Assembly (NCBI GenBank): GCA_018607905.1
Contig: JABBAP010000039.1
Coordinates: forward strand, 1 to 64,000
Direction: 5' to 3'
Length of the DNA: 64,000 nucleotides
Origin: Paracoccaceae bacterium
GTDB lineage: Bacteria; Pseudomonadota; Alphaproteobacteria; Rhodobacterales; Rhodobacteraceae
Below are positions 18,771 to 29,542 of this stretch, piece by piece; the stretch's first letter is position 1, and each line of letters opens with the position of its first letter. A model generated the notes under the pieces. That model was not told where the DNA came from. It did no database searches and saw only the letters and a list, made by a program, of their open reading frames with translations. Both the position numbers and the translations under genes were made by a program.

Positions 18771-20408
18771 TTAGTTCGCCTGGCGACGCAAAAACGCTGG
18801 AATTTCAATGCGTTCTTGCTCTGGATCTACTTGATCTTCCACTGGCGCCGCTTGTTGGCTGACAGCTGGCTGTTCACGTTGCGCGGTATTTTGCGTATCA
18901 CCATGTCCCGTCATCCGAGAGATCAAGCTGTTCAAACGAAAGCCTTTTGGCTTTTCAGCTTGCGCAGTGCCTGCAAAAAACCTCGGCGTCTCTGCTTGCG
19001 TCTCTTGCACGCGCGGTGCGTTAGTTACGGCTGCATCAAGGCGAGCCATGGTCTCTTGTGTTGGATGACCCACTTGCGCTGGCTGCGGCGCAGCGGCAAC
19101 TTCGGCGTGACGATCAAAGAAGCTCTCTGTTGTTTCAACAGTCTGCGCAGCCATTGGCTGTGGTTGATACGCTGGCGCTGGAAGGCCATCGTCAACTGCA
19201 ACCCGTGCAGGTTCTGCAGGTGTTTCAACTGTCATTTGCTCAAACAGGTTCGGCTCTGCTGTCGGTGCAGGTGCAGCAACATGTGCGACCTCTGCAACCA
19301 TCGGCTCGGCTTCAACTTGCGCCGCGATTGGTTCTGCAACTTCTACCGTTGCTTCTTCAGCAGGTGCTTCAACTTCAACACTTGCAGCAGGCAGCGGCTC
19401 TTTTAGCGAACGACGTGGTACTGGGATATCGCCCGCACCAATGGCCGCATCAATGCCAGTTGCCACAACGGAAACCCGCATAACGTCTTCCAAGGATGGG
19501 TCCATTGTGGAACCAACGATGATGTTTGCCTCTGGGTCCACTTCTTCGCGGATGCGGTTGGCTGCTTCGTCCAATTCGAACAATGTCAGGTCGTTGCCGC
19601 CTGTCACGTTGATCAGAACGCCGCGTGCGCCTTGCAAGGAAATCTCGTCCAACAGCGGGTTGGCAATCGCCTTTTCCGCCGCTTGGATCGCGCGATCTTC
19701 GCCAGATGCTTCGCCAGTACCCATCATCGCCTTGCCCATTTCGTCCATCACAGAGCGAATATCAGCAAAGTCGAGGTTGATAATACCAGGGCGCACCATC
19801 AGATCCGTCACACCCTTAACACCTTGGTACAGAACATCGTCTGCAAGGCTGAAGGCTTCGGTGAATGTGGTTTTTTCGTTGGCAATGCGGAACAGGTTCT
19901 GGTTCGGAATGATGATCAGCGTGTCCACAACTTTTTGCAGCGCGTCAACACCTTCTTCGGCTTGGCGCATACGGCGCGAGCCTTCAAACTGGAATGGCTT
20001 TGTTACAACGCCAACTGTCAGGATACCCAATTCGCGTGCGGCTTGTGCCACGATTGGCGCGCCGCCTGTGCCCGTACCACCGCCCATGCCGGCCGTGATG
20101 AAACACATGTGGCTGCCCACAAGGTGATCCACAATTGATTCAATGCTTTCTTCGGCAGCAGCGGCGCCAACGGCTGGCCGCGCTCCTGCACCCAAACCTT
20201 CGGTGATTTTCTCACCGAGCTGAATTTTCGCTGTCGCTTTCGCGGACTGCAAAGCCTGCGCGTCTGTGTTCGCCACCACGAAATCCACACCATCGAGCGC
20301 TTTGTCGATCATGTTGTTCACAGCATTACCGCCCGCACCACCGATCCCAAAGACCGTGATTCGAGGTTTCAAGTCCACCATTTCTGGCATCCGCAGGTTC
20401 AATGTCAT
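18771..20408 (-). CDS. ftsZ: Cell division protein FtsZ
   Basis: FtsZ is the tubulin-like GTPase that forms the division ring. In this 545-residue protein the GTP-binding signature GGGTGTG is at residues 109-115, the T7 synergy loop is in [13 protein letters not shown] (about 215-230), and the globular domain ends near residue 320. A long Ala/Glu/Pro/Val-rich linker of about 200 residues follows, then a conserved C-terminal tail [12 protein letters not shown] that binds FtsA and other partners. The long linker is typical of Alphaproteobacteria. The start has AGGCGG upstream; paired GcrA-type sites lie 60-87 bp before it. Confidence 0.98.
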   Translation of the reverse strand: MTLNLRMPEMVDLKPRITVFGIGGAGGNAVNNMIDKALDGVDFVVANTDAQALQSAKATAKIQLGEKITEGLGAGARPAVGAAAAEESIESIVDHLVGSHMCFITAGMGGGTGTGGAPIVAQAARELGILTVGVVTKPFQFEGSRRMRQAEEGVDALQKVVDTLIIIPNQNLFRIANEKTTFTEAFSLADDVLYQGVKGVTDLMVRPGIINLDFADIRSVMDEMGKAMMGTGEASGEDRAIQAAEKAIANPLLDEISLQGARGVLINVTGGNDLTLFELDEAANRIREEVDPEANIIVGSTMDPSLEDVMRVSVVATGIDAAIGAGDIPVPRRSLKEPLPAASVEVEAPAEEATVEVAEPIAAQVEAEPMVAEVAHVAAPAPTAEPNLFEQMTVETPAEPARVAVDDGLPAPAYQPQPMAAQTVETTESFFDRHAEVAAAPQPAQVGHPTQETMARLDAAVTNAPRVQETQAETPRFFAGTAQAEKPKGFRLNSLISRMTGHGDTQNTAQREQPAVSQQAAPVEDQVDPEQERIEIPAFLRRQAN

Positions 20409-20466
20409 TTTTAGTCCGCCTGTAATTTTTTTTGTTATCGCCGCCTTAAGACGGTCGCATTTGCCC

Positions 20467-20494
20467 TGATTCGGTATGCTAAACGACTGATTCG
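20467..20494 (+). promoter_or_regulatory. Paired GcrA/CcrM (YGAKTCG) sites upstream of ftsZ
   Basis: TGATTCG occurs at 20467-20473 and again at 20488-20494, 21 bp apart, about two helical turns. Each contains a GANTC site, the CcrM methylation target, and matches the GcrA motif YGAKTCG. They lie 60-87 bp upstream of the ftsZ start codon, in the 176-bp gap after ftsA. In Caulobacter, ftsZ is activated through GANTC methylation and GcrA. Both sites point away from ftsZ. Confidence 0.5.
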
Positions 20495-20584
20495 CTAACG
20501 TCACGAAAAATCGTTAATCACCCAAGATTTATTGTACTCTAAGGTGTGCCACGGCAAGGTTTTGATCGCCGCACCACATCTCGT

Positions 20585-21919
20585 TTACCAGTTATCTTTA
20601 AACCACCGCATAGCGCGTTTTAGCGGCTGAACACCGTTGCCCGCGACTGGCAGATTAAAGTCCCAACACTCATCTTGCGGGTGTGCCGCATGCAGCGCTA
20701 AACCAACACAAGACGCAAAGGCAGGGCCCGTTGCAGCCTGTGGAAGTCCTTGAATTCGCAGTGGTTTTCCCAATCTCACTTGTTGGCCCAGAATACGGCT
20801 CGCAAGCCCTTCCAACCCCGGAATTTGGCTGCCACCCCCCGTCAGAACAATTCGTTGTCCTGGCAAATGGTCAAAGCCAGCGCCGTCCAAACGGGCGCGC
20901 ACTTCTTCCAGAATTTCTTCCACTCTCGGCCGCATTACGCCGATCAATTCGGATCGGCTGATCCGACGACGATCATGATCAAAATCACCGGTATCACCAC
21001 CAATCTCGATCATATCGCGATCATCCATTCCCGTGGCCATCACGCCACCATGAAAGGTTTTAATCCGTTCTGCAGTCGAAGTTGCCACCTGCAACCCTTG
21101 GCTGATGTCGCTGGTCACAAGGTCGCCGCCCATCCGAACAGAGTCCGCGAAAATCATGTGTTTCTTTAGGAAAATGGAAACCGTCGTGGCCCCGCCGCCC
21201 AGATCAATGCAGGCACCGCCCAGCTCTTGCTCGTCTTCCACCAACGCGGACACACCCGAAACATAGGCAGAGGAGGCAAAGCCAGCCAACTCCAAATCGC
21301 AGCGTTTGATACATTTCAACAGGTTTTCAACCGCGCCCGTATCCACCGTTAACAGGTGCATATCCACAGACAAACGATTGCCGATTTGCCCGCGCGGATC
21401 TGACAATCCTGAACGATGATCCAGCGCAAAATTCACTGGCATCGCATGAACCGCTTCGCGGCCCTGCCCATAATCTGGCACATCACATTCCGACAAAACC
21501 CGCCCGATATCGTAATCCATCACCGACCCGTTTTCCAACGGCACAGTCCCCGTCACACCGTAACTGCGCGGCTCGGCACCAGACATACAGGCGATCACGT
21601 GATCGACCCGCGTGTTCGCCATCTTTTGGGCGGCCTGAACAGCCGTGCGAATGGCGCGTTCGGTTTCTTCCATCGTGCTGACTTCGCCAAAACGAACCCC
21701 GCGCGAACGGGTTGTTGCCACGCCAATCACACGAAACGCGCCGTGGCTCGCCATCGCAGACATGCCCTCTTGTGCGTTCATCTGAACAGACGGATCAAAT
21801 TGCAAAATCATGCAGGCAATTTTCGCAGTACCCACATCCAAAATGGCAACCACGCCCCTTTGCAATGCTGCACGGCGGCGTTGTCTCATGGCGCGTTGTG
21901 TTTCGTATAAATGTGTCAT
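20585..21919 (-). CDS. ftsA: Cell division protein FtsA
   Basis: FtsA is the actin-like ATPase that tethers FtsZ to the membrane. In this 444-residue protein VAILDVGTAKIACMI is the first phosphate-binding loop, the 1C domain lies around residues 95-175, GGACIDLGGGATTVSIF is the second phosphate loop, and RIVLTGGGSQIPGLEGLA is the adenosine motif. The C-terminal MRWFKDNW is a short amphipathic membrane-targeting helix. The ATG one base after the ftsQ stop is chosen; an in-frame ATG 21 bp earlier would overlap ftsQ. Confidence 0.97.
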   Translation of the reverse strand: MTHLYETQRAMRQRRRAALQRGVVAILDVGTAKIACMILQFDPSVQMNAQEGMSAMASHGAFRVIGVATTRSRGVRFGEVSTMEETERAIRTAVQAAQKMANTRVDHVIACMSGAEPRSYGVTGTVPLENGSVMDYDIGRVLSECDVPDYGQGREAVHAMPVNFALDHRSGLSDPRGQIGNRLSVDMHLLTVDTGAVENLLKCIKRCDLELAGFASSAYVSGVSALVEDEQELGGACIDLGGGATTVSIFLKKHMIFADSVRMGGDLVTSDISQGLQVATSTAERIKTFHGGVMATGMDDRDMIEIGGDTGDFDHDRRRISRSELIGVMRPRVEEILEEVRARLDGAGFDHLPGQRIVLTGGGSQIPGLEGLASRILGQQVRLGKPLRIQGLPQAATGPAFASCVGLALHAAHPQDECWDFNLPVAGNGVQPLKRAMRWFKDNW

Positions 21920-21920
21920 G

Positions 21921-22832
21921 TTATGTCTCGTCTTCCCCATCGGCTATGGCCCGCAACCTGTACAGCTCGTCAACTGCAGGAACGGATAATCGAAGCACAG
22001 GTCTGCGCCCGTCTCTCATATCTACTACTGTTACATCCCGTCCCAAAACATCGCGCGCGCTGTGTAATGCAATCACGCGCTCCAATGCTTGAACTGGGTC
22101 CTTAACGGGCAATTGAATGATCTGCTGGCGATCCAGCATCACATCCCAACGTCGCTCGCCCATGCGACGTAATCCTCTGACGCGATCGGAAACGGGTTTG
22201 GCTGCTGCCAAAATCTCCAATGCTTCTTCTGCGTGATCTTGCGCCCCAATACCCAGGATCAACGGCAACCCGTGATATCCTTCGCGGCTGATCAAAATTC
22301 CGGCGCGAACCCCGACGGGGTCAACCAGTTCCAAATGCGTTGTGCCGCGCCACACAAGAGCCGGCACACGTTCGTTAATCTCCACATCCAGCACACCATT
22401 ACGCAAATACACATCCGCGCGTTTTACCGCGTCCACACTTTCGATCCGCGCCTTCAACACCGCCAGATCCAGCTTCATCGAACTCACCGGGAAATCCATC
22501 GGAATGGCTTCGCGAACCTGTTCAGAAACAACCATGCTCGCGCCCTTGATCTGCATCAGTTTTACTGCAAATTCAGGGCGATCTTCGATCATTTCTTTCG
22601 CATTTGTAATGCTTTGCGCCAATTTAACCTGCGTCTGTTCCTTGGCAAAGAAATTCGCCGCGACGGCCAAAACCAAAACCAGCGGCACGCCTGTGCGCAG
22701 CAGAGATTTGTAAATCGGCGTTAGCCAAATACGCTCCAAACGGTACTTGATGCGGCTCGGGCTGTAATCCAACTGGCCTTTTGGTGCAGGCGCGGGGCCA
22801 AAGCGTTCGCGCAGATCGTCTATCGCTGACAT
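21921..22832 (-). CDS. ftsQ: Cell division protein FtsQ
   Basis: FtsQ is a bitopic inner-membrane protein linking early and late divisome parts through FtsB and FtsL. The 303-residue protein has a cytoplasmic N-terminus (about 1-46), one membrane segment ([15 protein letters not shown], about 47-63), a POTRA domain ([16 protein letters not shown] and following) and a beta domain containing [13 protein letters not shown]. It overlaps ddl by 13 bp and precedes ftsA by one base, so the three are translated from one message. Confidence 0.95.
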   Translation of the reverse strand: MSAIDDLRERFGPAPAPKGQLDYSPSRIKYRLERIWLTPIYKSLLRTGVPLVLVLAVAANFFAKEQTQVKLAQSITNAKEMIEDRPEFAVKLMQIKGASMVVSEQVREAIPMDFPVSSMKLDLAVLKARIESVDAVKRADVYLRNGVLDVEINERVPALVWRGTTHLELVDPVGVRAGILISREGYHGLPLILGIGAQDHAEEALEILAAAKPVSDRVRGLRRMGERRWDVMLDRQQIIQLPVKDPVQALERVIALHSARDVLGRDVTVVDMRDGRRPVLRLSVPAVDELYRLRAIADGEDET

Positions 22833-23734
22833 GACGCATCCTCCGTGATCCAGCTAACCAATTCACCAAAGGAAATTCCGCAATGCTCTGCCTGTTCAGG
22901 CGCCAATGACGTCGGCGTAAATCCGGGCTGCGTGTTCACTTCCAAAATGATCAGCCCCTCAAGGCCCTTGCTCTCATCCCAACGAAAATCTGTCCGCGTT
23001 AGCCCACGACACCCAAGCGCGTTATGCGCACGAATGGCATATTCCAAACAGGCATCGAAAATATCTTGCGGAATATCAGCGGGGATCACATGGCGCGACC
23101 CGCCCTCGCTGTATTTCGCATCGTAATCATACCAACCGTCGGCATAAATATCGGTTACGCCCAAGGCGCGATCCCCCATCACAGCGGTGGTCATTTCACG
23201 CCCGGGCGCAAACGCCTCGACCATCACGATCTCTGGCATGTCGTCGCTTAACTTTGCAGGGCCGTTTGCATTTTCATCAACCAGATACACCCCAACAGAT
23301 GATCCCTCATTGAACGGCTTCACAACATAGGGCGGCTGCATCGGATGCGCGGCCATCGCCTCAGCCTTTGATACCAGCTTGCTATCCATCACAGGCAATC
23401 CTGCCGCGCGAAACGCATCTTTTGATTTTTCTTTGTCCATCGCCAGCGCGGATGAAAACACACCAGAATGCGTGTAGGGAATTTGCAACCACTCCAGCAA
23501 ACCCTGAACGCAGCCATCTTCACCCCAACGCCCGTGCAAAGAATTGTAAACAACATCGGGATTGGCCGCGCGCAAATCTGCCACCAGATCGGGACCCGCG
23601 TCCACTTCTGTGACTTCATACCCTTGCGCACGCAATGCCGTGGAAACCTCCTTCGCCGACGCCAGAGAAACCTCTCGCTCAGCCGAAGGGCCGCCTTTTA
23701 ACACTGTTACGCGATGGAATGCCCTGCTCGACAT
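22820..23734 (-). CDS. ddl: D-alanine--D-alanine ligase
   Basis: This ATP-grasp enzyme joins two D-alanines for the peptidoglycan stem. The 304-residue protein shows [16 protein letters not shown] at the N-terminus, [17 protein letters not shown] (substrate and ATP lobe), the ATP-binding strand [18 protein letters not shown], and metal-binding [16 protein letters not shown] near the C-terminus. The N-terminal Lys/Gly/Pro/Glu residues fit the DdlB group. The ribosome-binding site is GAGGCGGACC. It overlaps ftsQ by 13 bp. Confidence 0.96.
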   Translation of the reverse strand: MSSRAFHRVTVLKGGPSAEREVSLASAKEVSTALRAQGYEVTEVDAGPDLVADLRAANPDVVYNSLHGRWGEDGCVQGLLEWLQIPYTHSGVFSSALAMDKEKSKDAFRAAGLPVMDSKLVSKAEAMAAHPMQPPYVVKPFNEGSSVGVYLVDENANGPAKLSDDMPEIVMVEAFAPGREMTTAVMGDRALGVTDIYADGWYDYDAKYSEGGSRHVIPADIPQDIFDACLEYAIRAHNALGCRGLTRTDFRWDESKGLEGLIILEVNTQPGFTPTSLAPEQAEHCGISFGELVSWITEDASCQR

Positions 23735-23811
23735 GGTCCGCCTCGTCTGTTGCCCTCGGCCTTTTCGGCTCTGCGGGCGATTATTAAGCTGCGATGTGCA
23801 GCCCTTACCGC

Positions 23812-24750
23812 TTAGTTCTGCGTGTCAGCTTTGCCAACCCGCATAATTTCCCACTCTAGGGTTATTCCGCTGTTTTCCAAAACCTTTTTTCTGACCAATT
23901 CGCCAAGATTTTCCAAATCTGCGGCAGATGCGCCACCCTTGTTGATCAAAAAGTTCGAATGCATCTCGCTCATTTGTGCGCCGCCAATGCTGGCACCGCG
24001 CATTCCCGCGTCGTCAATTACCTTCCACGCTTTCAGATCATGCACGTCATCCGCTTGCCCCGTCGAGGAATACCCCGCAGGGTTGCGAAACGTCGATCCA
24101 CAAGATCGTTCCTTGGTCGGCTGGCTCGCCTCCCGCTTGGCCAGCGCGTCTTCCATCTTGGCCTCAATCTCCGCTGGGTCCCCCGCCGTGCCTTGCAAAA
24201 TCACGGATGTCAGGATCAATCCGTCAGGCAAATCAGTGGAGCGATAGGAAAATCCCATCTCTTCATTGCTAAGCGTCACCAATTCACCGCTGCGCGTCAC
24301 GCCCTGCGCTTCAACAAACACATCCGCCGTATAAACGCCGTAACACCCTGCGTTCATCTTGGCCGCACCACCGATTGCACCCGGTATCGTGCGCAAAAAC
24401 GCCAAATCCGTCCCCGCCTGCGCGCACCTACGCGCCACATGTGCATCCAGCGCACCCACGCCAGCCCGCACACGATTGCCGTCCAACTGTTCAATCCCAT
24501 TGAACCCACGGCCAAAACGTATCACCACGCCATCCAGCCCACCATCACGAATGATCAGGTTGGAACACGCGCCGATTGGAAACACAGGGATATTCGGATC
24601 AAGGTCGCGCAAAAACTGCTGCAAATCATCCAAATCCGCAGGCGAGAACAAAACCTGCGCAGCGCCACCAACCCGCAGCCAACTTAACCCCGACATATCG
24701 TGATCAAACGAAAGCGTCCCGCGTGTGTTTGGTAGATTCAGTTTAGTCAT
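23812..24750 (-). CDS. murB: UDP-N-acetylenolpyruvoylglucosamine reductase
   Basis: MurB uses NADPH and FAD to reduce the enolpyruvyl group, forming UDP-N-acetylmuramate. In this 312-residue protein [15 protein letters not shown] and [17 protein letters not shown] form the FAD-binding domain, [17 protein letters not shown] carries substrate contacts, and SCGSTFRNP holds the catalytic Ser. The start at 24750 gives [13 protein letters not shown] and overlaps the upstream DUF2484 gene by 8 bp. A longer frame exists but would run through that gene. Confidence 0.96.
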   Translation of the reverse strand: MTKLNLPNTRGTLSFDHDMSGLSWLRVGGAAQVLFSPADLDDLQQFLRDLDPNIPVFPIGACSNLIIRDGGLDGVVIRFGRGFNGIEQLDGNRVRAGVGALDAHVARRCAQAGTDLAFLRTIPGAIGGAAKMNAGCYGVYTADVFVEAQGVTRSGELVTLSNEEMGFSYRSTDLPDGLILTSVILQGTAGDPAEIEAKMEDALAKREASQPTKERSCGSTFRNPAGYSSTGQADDVHDLKAWKVIDDAGMRGASIGGAQMSEMHSNFLINKGGASAADLENLGELVRKKVLENSGITLEWEIMRVGKADTQN

Positions 24751-25060
24751 TTTTAGGCTCACTCTGAAAATTGGTCTTTTCAAACACATCCTCGGGGATC
24801 GGCACCCCGATCTTTCGCAATCCCATACGCCCGATGTAGTAAAACGGCCAGCGCATGATCGAACCGACCCCGACCACAAACATAATCGCCAGAAACGGGT
24901 TCCCCGCAATCCACATGTAAGGGATCAACGGGAACAGCAGAACCAACAACATAAATGCGCAGGGTGGATGATACGGGCGCGGCAAAAACGCGACAACGCT
25001 GGCGATCACAACCCATATCGCCGCAAATCCAACCGCCGAAAACAACCCGATTTCAAACAC
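24743..25060 (-). CDS. DUF2484 family small membrane protein (murB-proximal copy)
   Basis: A 105-residue protein with three hydrophobic segments: [42 protein letters not shown] and [17 protein letters not shown]. It fits DUF2484, a family I know from Rhodobacterales division/cell-wall clusters and without a known function. It overlaps murB by 8 bp and shares the core [18 protein letters not shown] with the next gene, so the two are tandem paralogues. A role in the membrane stage of cell-wall synthesis or division is inferred from location only. Confidence 0.8.
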   Translation of the reverse strand: MFEIGLFSAVGFAAIWVVIASVVAFLPRPYHPPCAFMLLVLLFPLIPYMWIAGNPFLAIMFVVGVGSIMRWPFYYIGRMGLRKIGVPIPEDVFEKTNFQSEPKND

Positions 25061-25071
25061 AACATCTGCCT

Positions 25072-25377
25072 TTAGGTATAAAAATCAAACTTCGGCCCTG
25101 CGAACGGTTCGCCCCGCCATTTGGCGCGAAAAAACCGCCCCAAATACACAATCGGCCAGCGCAACAACGATGCCACACCGCCCAAAAACATCACGCACAG
25201 AAACGGGTTTCCCGCGATCCACAGATAGGGCACCAGTGGCACCAACAACAGCATCAGCAAAAAGGCCCCGGGTGGGATGAATTGTTTTGGCGAAAGTGCA
25301 ATCACTGTGCCAAAGCCAATCCAAGCGACTGCGAAAGCGACAGCCGAAAACAATCCAATATCAAGGAATGCTATCAT
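25072..25377 (-). CDS. DUF2484 family small membrane protein (murC-proximal copy)
   Basis: A 101-residue protein beginning MIAFLDIGLFSAVAFAVAWI with three predicted membrane segments and the core [32 protein letters not shown], very close to that of its neighbour. The start chosen lies within the 3' end of the preceding gene by 17 bp; a longer frame adds 15 residues with no better signal. Tandem duplication inside the dcw cluster is clear; function is unknown. Confidence 0.8.
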   Translation of the reverse strand: MIAFLDIGLFSAVAFAVAWIGFGTVIALSPKQFIPPGAFLLMLLLVPLVPYLWIAGNPFLCVMFLGGVASLLRWPIVYLGRFFRAKWRGEPFAGPKFDFYT

Positions 25378-25648
25378 AACTCGCCCCAAACCGTTGCCAC
25401 AAATGGCGGGCAAAAGCTGCAATCATACCAAAGAACGCCAAAGCGAGCCCATGAAAGCCGACCAAAAGAACAGTAATCGTTCCCTCAAAGAGAGTAAGAG
25501 TATTGCCGTATAGGATCACCATCAAAGACAGCACGGCGATCACAGCAAAAACGCAAACAGATCTTATGATACGCCCGCCACGCCCTATCCACAGACCAAC
25601 CGCCAAACTTATAGCGACAAAGCCAAAAAGGAAGGCGTAATATCCCAC
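25361..25648 (-). CDS. Small membrane protein of the division cluster, unknown family
   Basis: A 95-residue hydrophobic protein with three likely membrane segments: YYAFLFGFVAISLAVGLWIG, SVCVFAVIAVLSLMVILYG and ITVLLVGFHGLALAFFGMIAAF. No ATG fits; translation most likely starts at the GTG whose first base is the last base of the murC stop (TAGTG). It overlaps the next gene by 17 bp. This tight coupling argues that it is real. I do not recognise the family. Confidence 0.65.
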   Translation of the reverse strand: MGYYAFLFGFVAISLAVGLWIGRGGRIIRSVCVFAVIAVLSLMVILYGNTLTLFEGTITVLLVGFHGLALAFFGMIAAFARHLWQRFGASYDSIP

Positions 25649-27042
25649 TATCCCAAGGCTTTCGGCAGGTTATTGGCCCAGGCACTGATTGTACCGGCGC
25701 CTAAGCACACGAGCAAATCCCCTGGACCGCAATGATCCCCTACAAATTGCTGCAACGCGGCCTCGTCCGCCACCGCCACAGCCTGCCTATGGCCGTGAGC
25801 TGTTAAGCCCGCCACCAAACTATCCCGATCTGCGCCTTCAATCGGGTCTTCACCCGCAGCATAGATATCGGTTATTCCAACAACATCCGCATCGTTAAAA
25901 CACGAACAAAACTCTTCAAACAAATCGCTCAGACGCGAATATCTGTGCGGCTGATGCACCGCAATCACCCGCCCATCGGTGGCTTGTTTTGCCGCCGACA
26001 GCACAGCCGTAATTTCAACGGGGTGGTGCGCATAATCATCAATAATCGTCACGCCGTTAACTTCGCCCACGCGGGTAAAGCGGCGGTTAACGCCCGCAAA
26101 GTTTTTCAACGCCTCGCGGATTTCATCCACTTTCATGCCCAAATGACGCGATACAGCAATCGCCGCCAGCGCGTTTGAAACATTGTGATCACCGGGCATC
26201 GGCAACACCATATCTGGCATGTGAATATCTTCGTTTTGCAGATACACATCGAAATAGGCTTTGCCGTTTTTATAGGTCAAATTATCCGCCCGAACGTCCG
26301 CCTGACGATTAAAACCATAGGTCACGACACGCCGATCGCCCAAGCGCCCGACAAGGGATTGCACCTCTGGATGGTCGGTGTTGCAGATTGCCACGCCGTA
26401 GAACGGGATGTTCGAAACAAACGTGTGAAACGCCTCTCGTAGCACATCAAACGTGCCATAATGTTCCATATGTTCTGGATCAATGTTTGTCACCACGGCA
26501 ATTGTTGCAGGCAAACGGTTGAACGTGCCGTCGCTCTCGTCGGCCTCCACAACCATCCATTCGCCCTGCCCCATCCGCGCGTTTGAACCGTAGGCGTGAA
26601 TGATCCCACCGTTGATCACAGTCGGATCAATTCCACCGGCATCGAGCAGGGTCGCAACCATCGTCGTCGTCGTGGTTTTGCCGTGCGTCCCCGCAATCGC
26701 CACGTTCGATTTTAGCCGCATCAACTCCGCCAGCATCTCTGCACGGCGCACAATCGGTAAGCCACGTGCCCGCGCTGAGTCCAATTCAGGATTGCCCGGC
26801 TTAATCGCGCTGGAAATCACCACGACCTCTGCGTCTTCCAAATTCTCGGCCATCTGGGGGAACGATATCCGCGCACCCATTTCAACCAAACGATCCGTGA
26901 TTTTTGAGGGGCGCAAATCGGACCCCTGCACTGTGTAGCCGTGATTGAGCAGAACCTCAGCAATACCAGACATCCCAATGCCGCCAATGCCCACAAAATG
27001 GATCGGACCTAACTGCGTCGGAAGCTTGGTTGCTGCGTTCAT
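25648..27042 (-). CDS. murC: UDP-N-acetylmuramate--L-alanine ligase
   Basis: MurC adds L-alanine to UDP-MurNAc with ATP in the cytoplasm. The 464-residue protein has the nucleotide-sugar motif [15 protein letters not shown] near residues 16-30, the ATP loop GTHGKTTT (118-125), the central [11 protein letters not shown] and [11 protein letters not shown], and the C-terminal ligase domain with [12 protein letters not shown]. It lies 2 bp after murG and is followed without a gap by small membrane-protein genes. Confidence 0.97.
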   Translation of the reverse strand: MNAATKLPTQLGPIHFVGIGGIGMSGIAEVLLNHGYTVQGSDLRPSKITDRLVEMGARISFPQMAENLEDAEVVVISSAIKPGNPELDSARARGLPIVRRAEMLAELMRLKSNVAIAGTHGKTTTTTMVATLLDAGGIDPTVINGGIIHAYGSNARMGQGEWMVVEADESDGTFNRLPATIAVVTNIDPEHMEHYGTFDVLREAFHTFVSNIPFYGVAICNTDHPEVQSLVGRLGDRRVVTYGFNRQADVRADNLTYKNGKAYFDVYLQNEDIHMPDMVLPMPGDHNVSNALAAIAVSRHLGMKVDEIREALKNFAGVNRRFTRVGEVNGVTIIDDYAHHPVEITAVLSAAKQATDGRVIAVHQPHRYSRLSDLFEEFCSCFNDADVVGITDIYAAGEDPIEGADRDSLVAGLTAHGHRQAVAVADEAALQQFVGDHCGPGDLLVCLGAGTISAWANNLPKALG

Positions 27043-27044
27043 CT

Positions 27045-28133
27045 TTACTCTCCTGCCAACCCAGCGACCAAATTCGCCAGATCTTTTGCCGCGTCGGGCT
27101 TTGCCTGTGTGAGGGCCGCATTTGCCATGTGCAACGCGCCTTCTTCATCGCTTAAAACTGTTTGAATGTGCTCGGCCAAAACCTCTGCGCTCAACTGGCT
27201 TTCAGGGATCACAATCGCCGATCCCGCACTTGCCAAGCCTTTGGCATTCGCCGTTTGCTCATCACGTATCGCAATGCCGAGCGGGATCAAAATGCTCGGT
27301 CGCCCGATGATCGAAATATCAGCAATGCTCGATGCACCAGATCGCGAAATCACCAACTGGCATTCAGACATGCGCGATGGCACGTCATCAAAAAATGGCA
27401 AAACCTCGGCCGTAACACCAGCCAATTCATAGGCCGCAACCGTTGCATCGTGATCGTCTTCACGGGCCTGTTGGGCCACACGCACACGCGCTTTCATATC
27501 TTCTGGCAACAACGCCATCGCCGCTGGAATGGTTTGCGACAACACGCGACTGCCTTGTGAACCGCCCATCGCCAGCACAGACATCGGCCAATCACCGGGC
27601 GCAATATAGGGTGCGCTTGCCCGTTCCAAAATTGCGCCGCGCACAGGGTTGCCGATGAACACACCTTCTACACCATCAGGCAATTCCGTCGGCCATGTGC
27701 CGCAGGCAACCGTGTTCACCCGCCTCGCCAACAACTGGTTCACACGCCCCAAAACACCGTTTTGCTCATGGATCAAACGCGGTGTTTTCGACAGGATCGC
27801 CGCCAACATCGCTGGCAAGGCTGGATAGCCGCCAAAGCCTGCAACAACCGCTGGCGGGTCTTTGCGCATGCGGGTCCACGCCGCAAACGCACCGCCCAAA
27901 ATCCGAAACGGCACGCCCAGTTTGGCCGCCAATCCACCACGCGCAAACGTGCCCGAATTCACAACTTCTACGTCAACAACATCTGGAAACCCGCCCGTGT
28001 AACGCGCGCCGCGTTCATCTGTGGACAGCTTTACTCGCCAGCCTCGCGCCAACATTTCCTCGGCCAATGCTTGGGCCGGAAACATATGTCCGCCCGTGCC
28101 ACCCGCCGCAATTATCAACAATTTACCTGTCAT
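27045..28133 (-). CDS. murG: Undecaprenyldiphospho-muramoylpentapeptide beta-N-acetylglucosaminyltransferase
   Basis: MurG converts lipid I to lipid II on the inner face of the membrane. In this 362-residue GT-B protein, [21 protein letters not shown] is the first glycine-rich loop, [14 protein letters not shown] is the acceptor region, [19 protein letters not shown] is the second loop, and [29 protein letters not shown] is the UDP-GlcNAc site. It overlaps ftsW by 11 bp. Confidence 0.97.
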   Translation of the reverse strand: MTGKLLIIAAGGTGGHMFPAQALAEEMLARGWRVKLSTDERGARYTGGFPDVVDVEVVNSGTFARGGLAAKLGVPFRILGGAFAAWTRMRKDPPAVVAGFGGYPALPAMLAAILSKTPRLIHEQNGVLGRVNQLLARRVNTVACGTWPTELPDGVEGVFIGNPVRGAILERASAPYIAPGDWPMSVLAMGGSQGSRVLSQTIPAAMALLPEDMKARVRVAQQAREDDHDATVAAYELAGVTAEVLPFFDDVPSRMSECQLVISRSGASSIADISIIGRPSILIPLGIAIRDEQTANAKGLASAGSAIVIPESQLSAEVLAEHIQTVLSDEEGALHMANAALTQAKPDAAKDLANLVAGLAGE

Positions 28134-29313
28134 CTGACCCTAATCCAGCTCTGTTCTCAGATCCAAAAACGTCACTGATATCCCCTTGCGGGCGGGTGCG
28201 CGTAAAGGCCAATAAAAACCCTAGGCCAATTCCCGCCGCAACCAACGAAGACCCACCGTAGGATACAAATGGCAGGGTCATTCCCTTTGCGGGCAGCAAT
28301 CGAACGGCCACGCCCATGTTGATCAACGCCTGCATGCCAAACATCGCGGCCAAACCCGTGCCTGCGAACCGAATGAACGGGTCGCGTTCATGGATCAACC
28401 GCAAAAAGGATCGCACTGTGATCGTCATGAACAGGCCAATGATGATCAGCACAAGGATCAGGCCGTATTCTTCGGCAGCGACAGCGATAATGAAATCCGT
28501 GTGCGCATCTGGCAGGGACCATTTCACACGACCCTCGCCCACACCAACACCAAAGAAACCACCTTCTTGGATCGCATTTGTCGCATAGCCAATCTGGGTT
28601 CGTGGATCAATTTCGGGGTTCAGATACCCGTCAATCCGCCGCGCAAAGTGTTCGGACGAATTATAGGCCAAAACGCCCATTCCCGCGACACCGCTCGCCA
28701 TGCCGATCAGCAAAGCCATCGGCGCACCTGCCACAAAATACATGATCAACCAGCTAGCGATGATCAGACAGGCCTGTCCAAAATCGGGCTGCATCGCCAA
28801 CAGAAATGCCACCAAAACCGTAATCGCAAAAGACATCCGCTTGCCAGGAGGGCCACCCACATCAAAGCTCGCGGCCATCAACCAGGCGGAAAACACAATG
28901 AAACCAGGCTTTAAAAACTCGGAGGGTTGCACAGAAGCAAACCCCAGCGAAATCCACCGCGTCGCGCCCTTGCCAAAATCTGTGCCGATAAACGGCAACG
29001 CACAAATCGCGATCAAACAACAAACAAAGCCGAAAACACCCAATCGGCGCACCATTTTGGGCGATAGCATCGACACCAAAACCATCGTAATCAGGGCAAT
29101 CGTGCCAAAGAACAACTGTTTGTAAACGTAATAAAACTGCGTCAGGCCATTGCGCTCTGCCAACGGAACCGACGCCGCGAGGCCCAGCAAAATCCCGACC
29201 ATGAACAGCATCAAGATGGCCGACAACGCCCATTTGTCCACCGTCCGCCACCACTTTGGAAGGACTGGTTCACCGGGCTTAGAAGCCACAGTGCCAAACA
29301 CCATCTCCGTCAT
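28123..29313 (-). CDS. ftsW: Peptidoglycan glycosyltransferase FtsW (SEDS family)
   Basis: FtsW polymerises lipid II at the septum together with FtsI. The 396-residue protein has about ten membrane segments, with the SEDS motifs [52 protein letters not shown] and [15 protein letters not shown]. The start has AGGCAGGCATTTCAC upstream. It is the first gene of this block: genes usually placed before it (mraY, murD and others) are absent, and a divergent unknown lipoprotein gene lies upstream instead. Confidence 0.96.
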   Translation of the reverse strand: MTEMVFGTVASKPGEPVLPKWWRTVDKWALSAILMLFMVGILLGLAASVPLAERNGLTQFYYVYKQLFFGTIALITMVLVSMLSPKMVRRLGVFGFVCCLIAICALPFIGTDFGKGATRWISLGFASVQPSEFLKPGFIVFSAWLMAASFDVGGPPGKRMSFAITVLVAFLLAMQPDFGQACLIIASWLIMYFVAGAPMALLIGMASGVAGMGVLAYNSSEHFARRIDGYLNPEIDPRTQIGYATNAIQEGGFFGVGVGEGRVKWSLPDAHTDFIIAVAAEEYGLILVLIIIGLFMTITVRSFLRLIHERDPFIRFAGTGLAAMFGMQALINMGVAVRLLPAKGMTLPFVSYGGSSLVAAGIGLGFLLAFTRTRPQGDISDVFGSENRAGLGSDDR

Positions 29314-29405
29314 GTGAAATGCCTGCCTTTAAAAACTTGCTACGCTTGCCTACACCCGTCGCCTCATTTTTTGGACGTACGTGGATAGGGCCAACATAAA
29401 CGGGG

Positions 29406-29432
29406 TGATTCGAAAATGCTAGGGGTGATTCG
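29406..29432 (+). promoter_or_regulatory. Direct repeat with paired GcrA/CcrM sites upstream of ftsW
   Basis: GGGGTGATTCG is repeated at 29402-29412 and 29422-29432, 20 bp apart. Each copy contains TGATTCG, matching the GcrA motif YGAKTCG and a GANTC methylation site. It lies 93-119 bp upstream of ftsW and 110-137 bp upstream of the divergent lipoprotein gene. The pairing mirrors the arrangement before ftsZ. Confidence 0.45.
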
Positions 29433-29542
29433 CGCGAAATGGTCTGCGCCCTGCCCGACCGCGTTTCATTAAATTCTTGACTCAAAACTTTGTTGCACCC
29501 AAAGATTGAGTATATTTAGTTACTATTTATCGGAGATTGATT

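Noticed and set aside
18816-19406. 196-codon plus-strand frame inside ftsZ
   Set aside because: Antisense to the ftsZ linker, Cys/Leu/Arg-rich because of codon periodicity; not a gene.
29477-29516. TTGACT ... TATATT promoter for the lipoprotein gene
   Set aside because: Spacing of 28 bp is far from the 16-18 bp needed; no well-spaced alternative was found.
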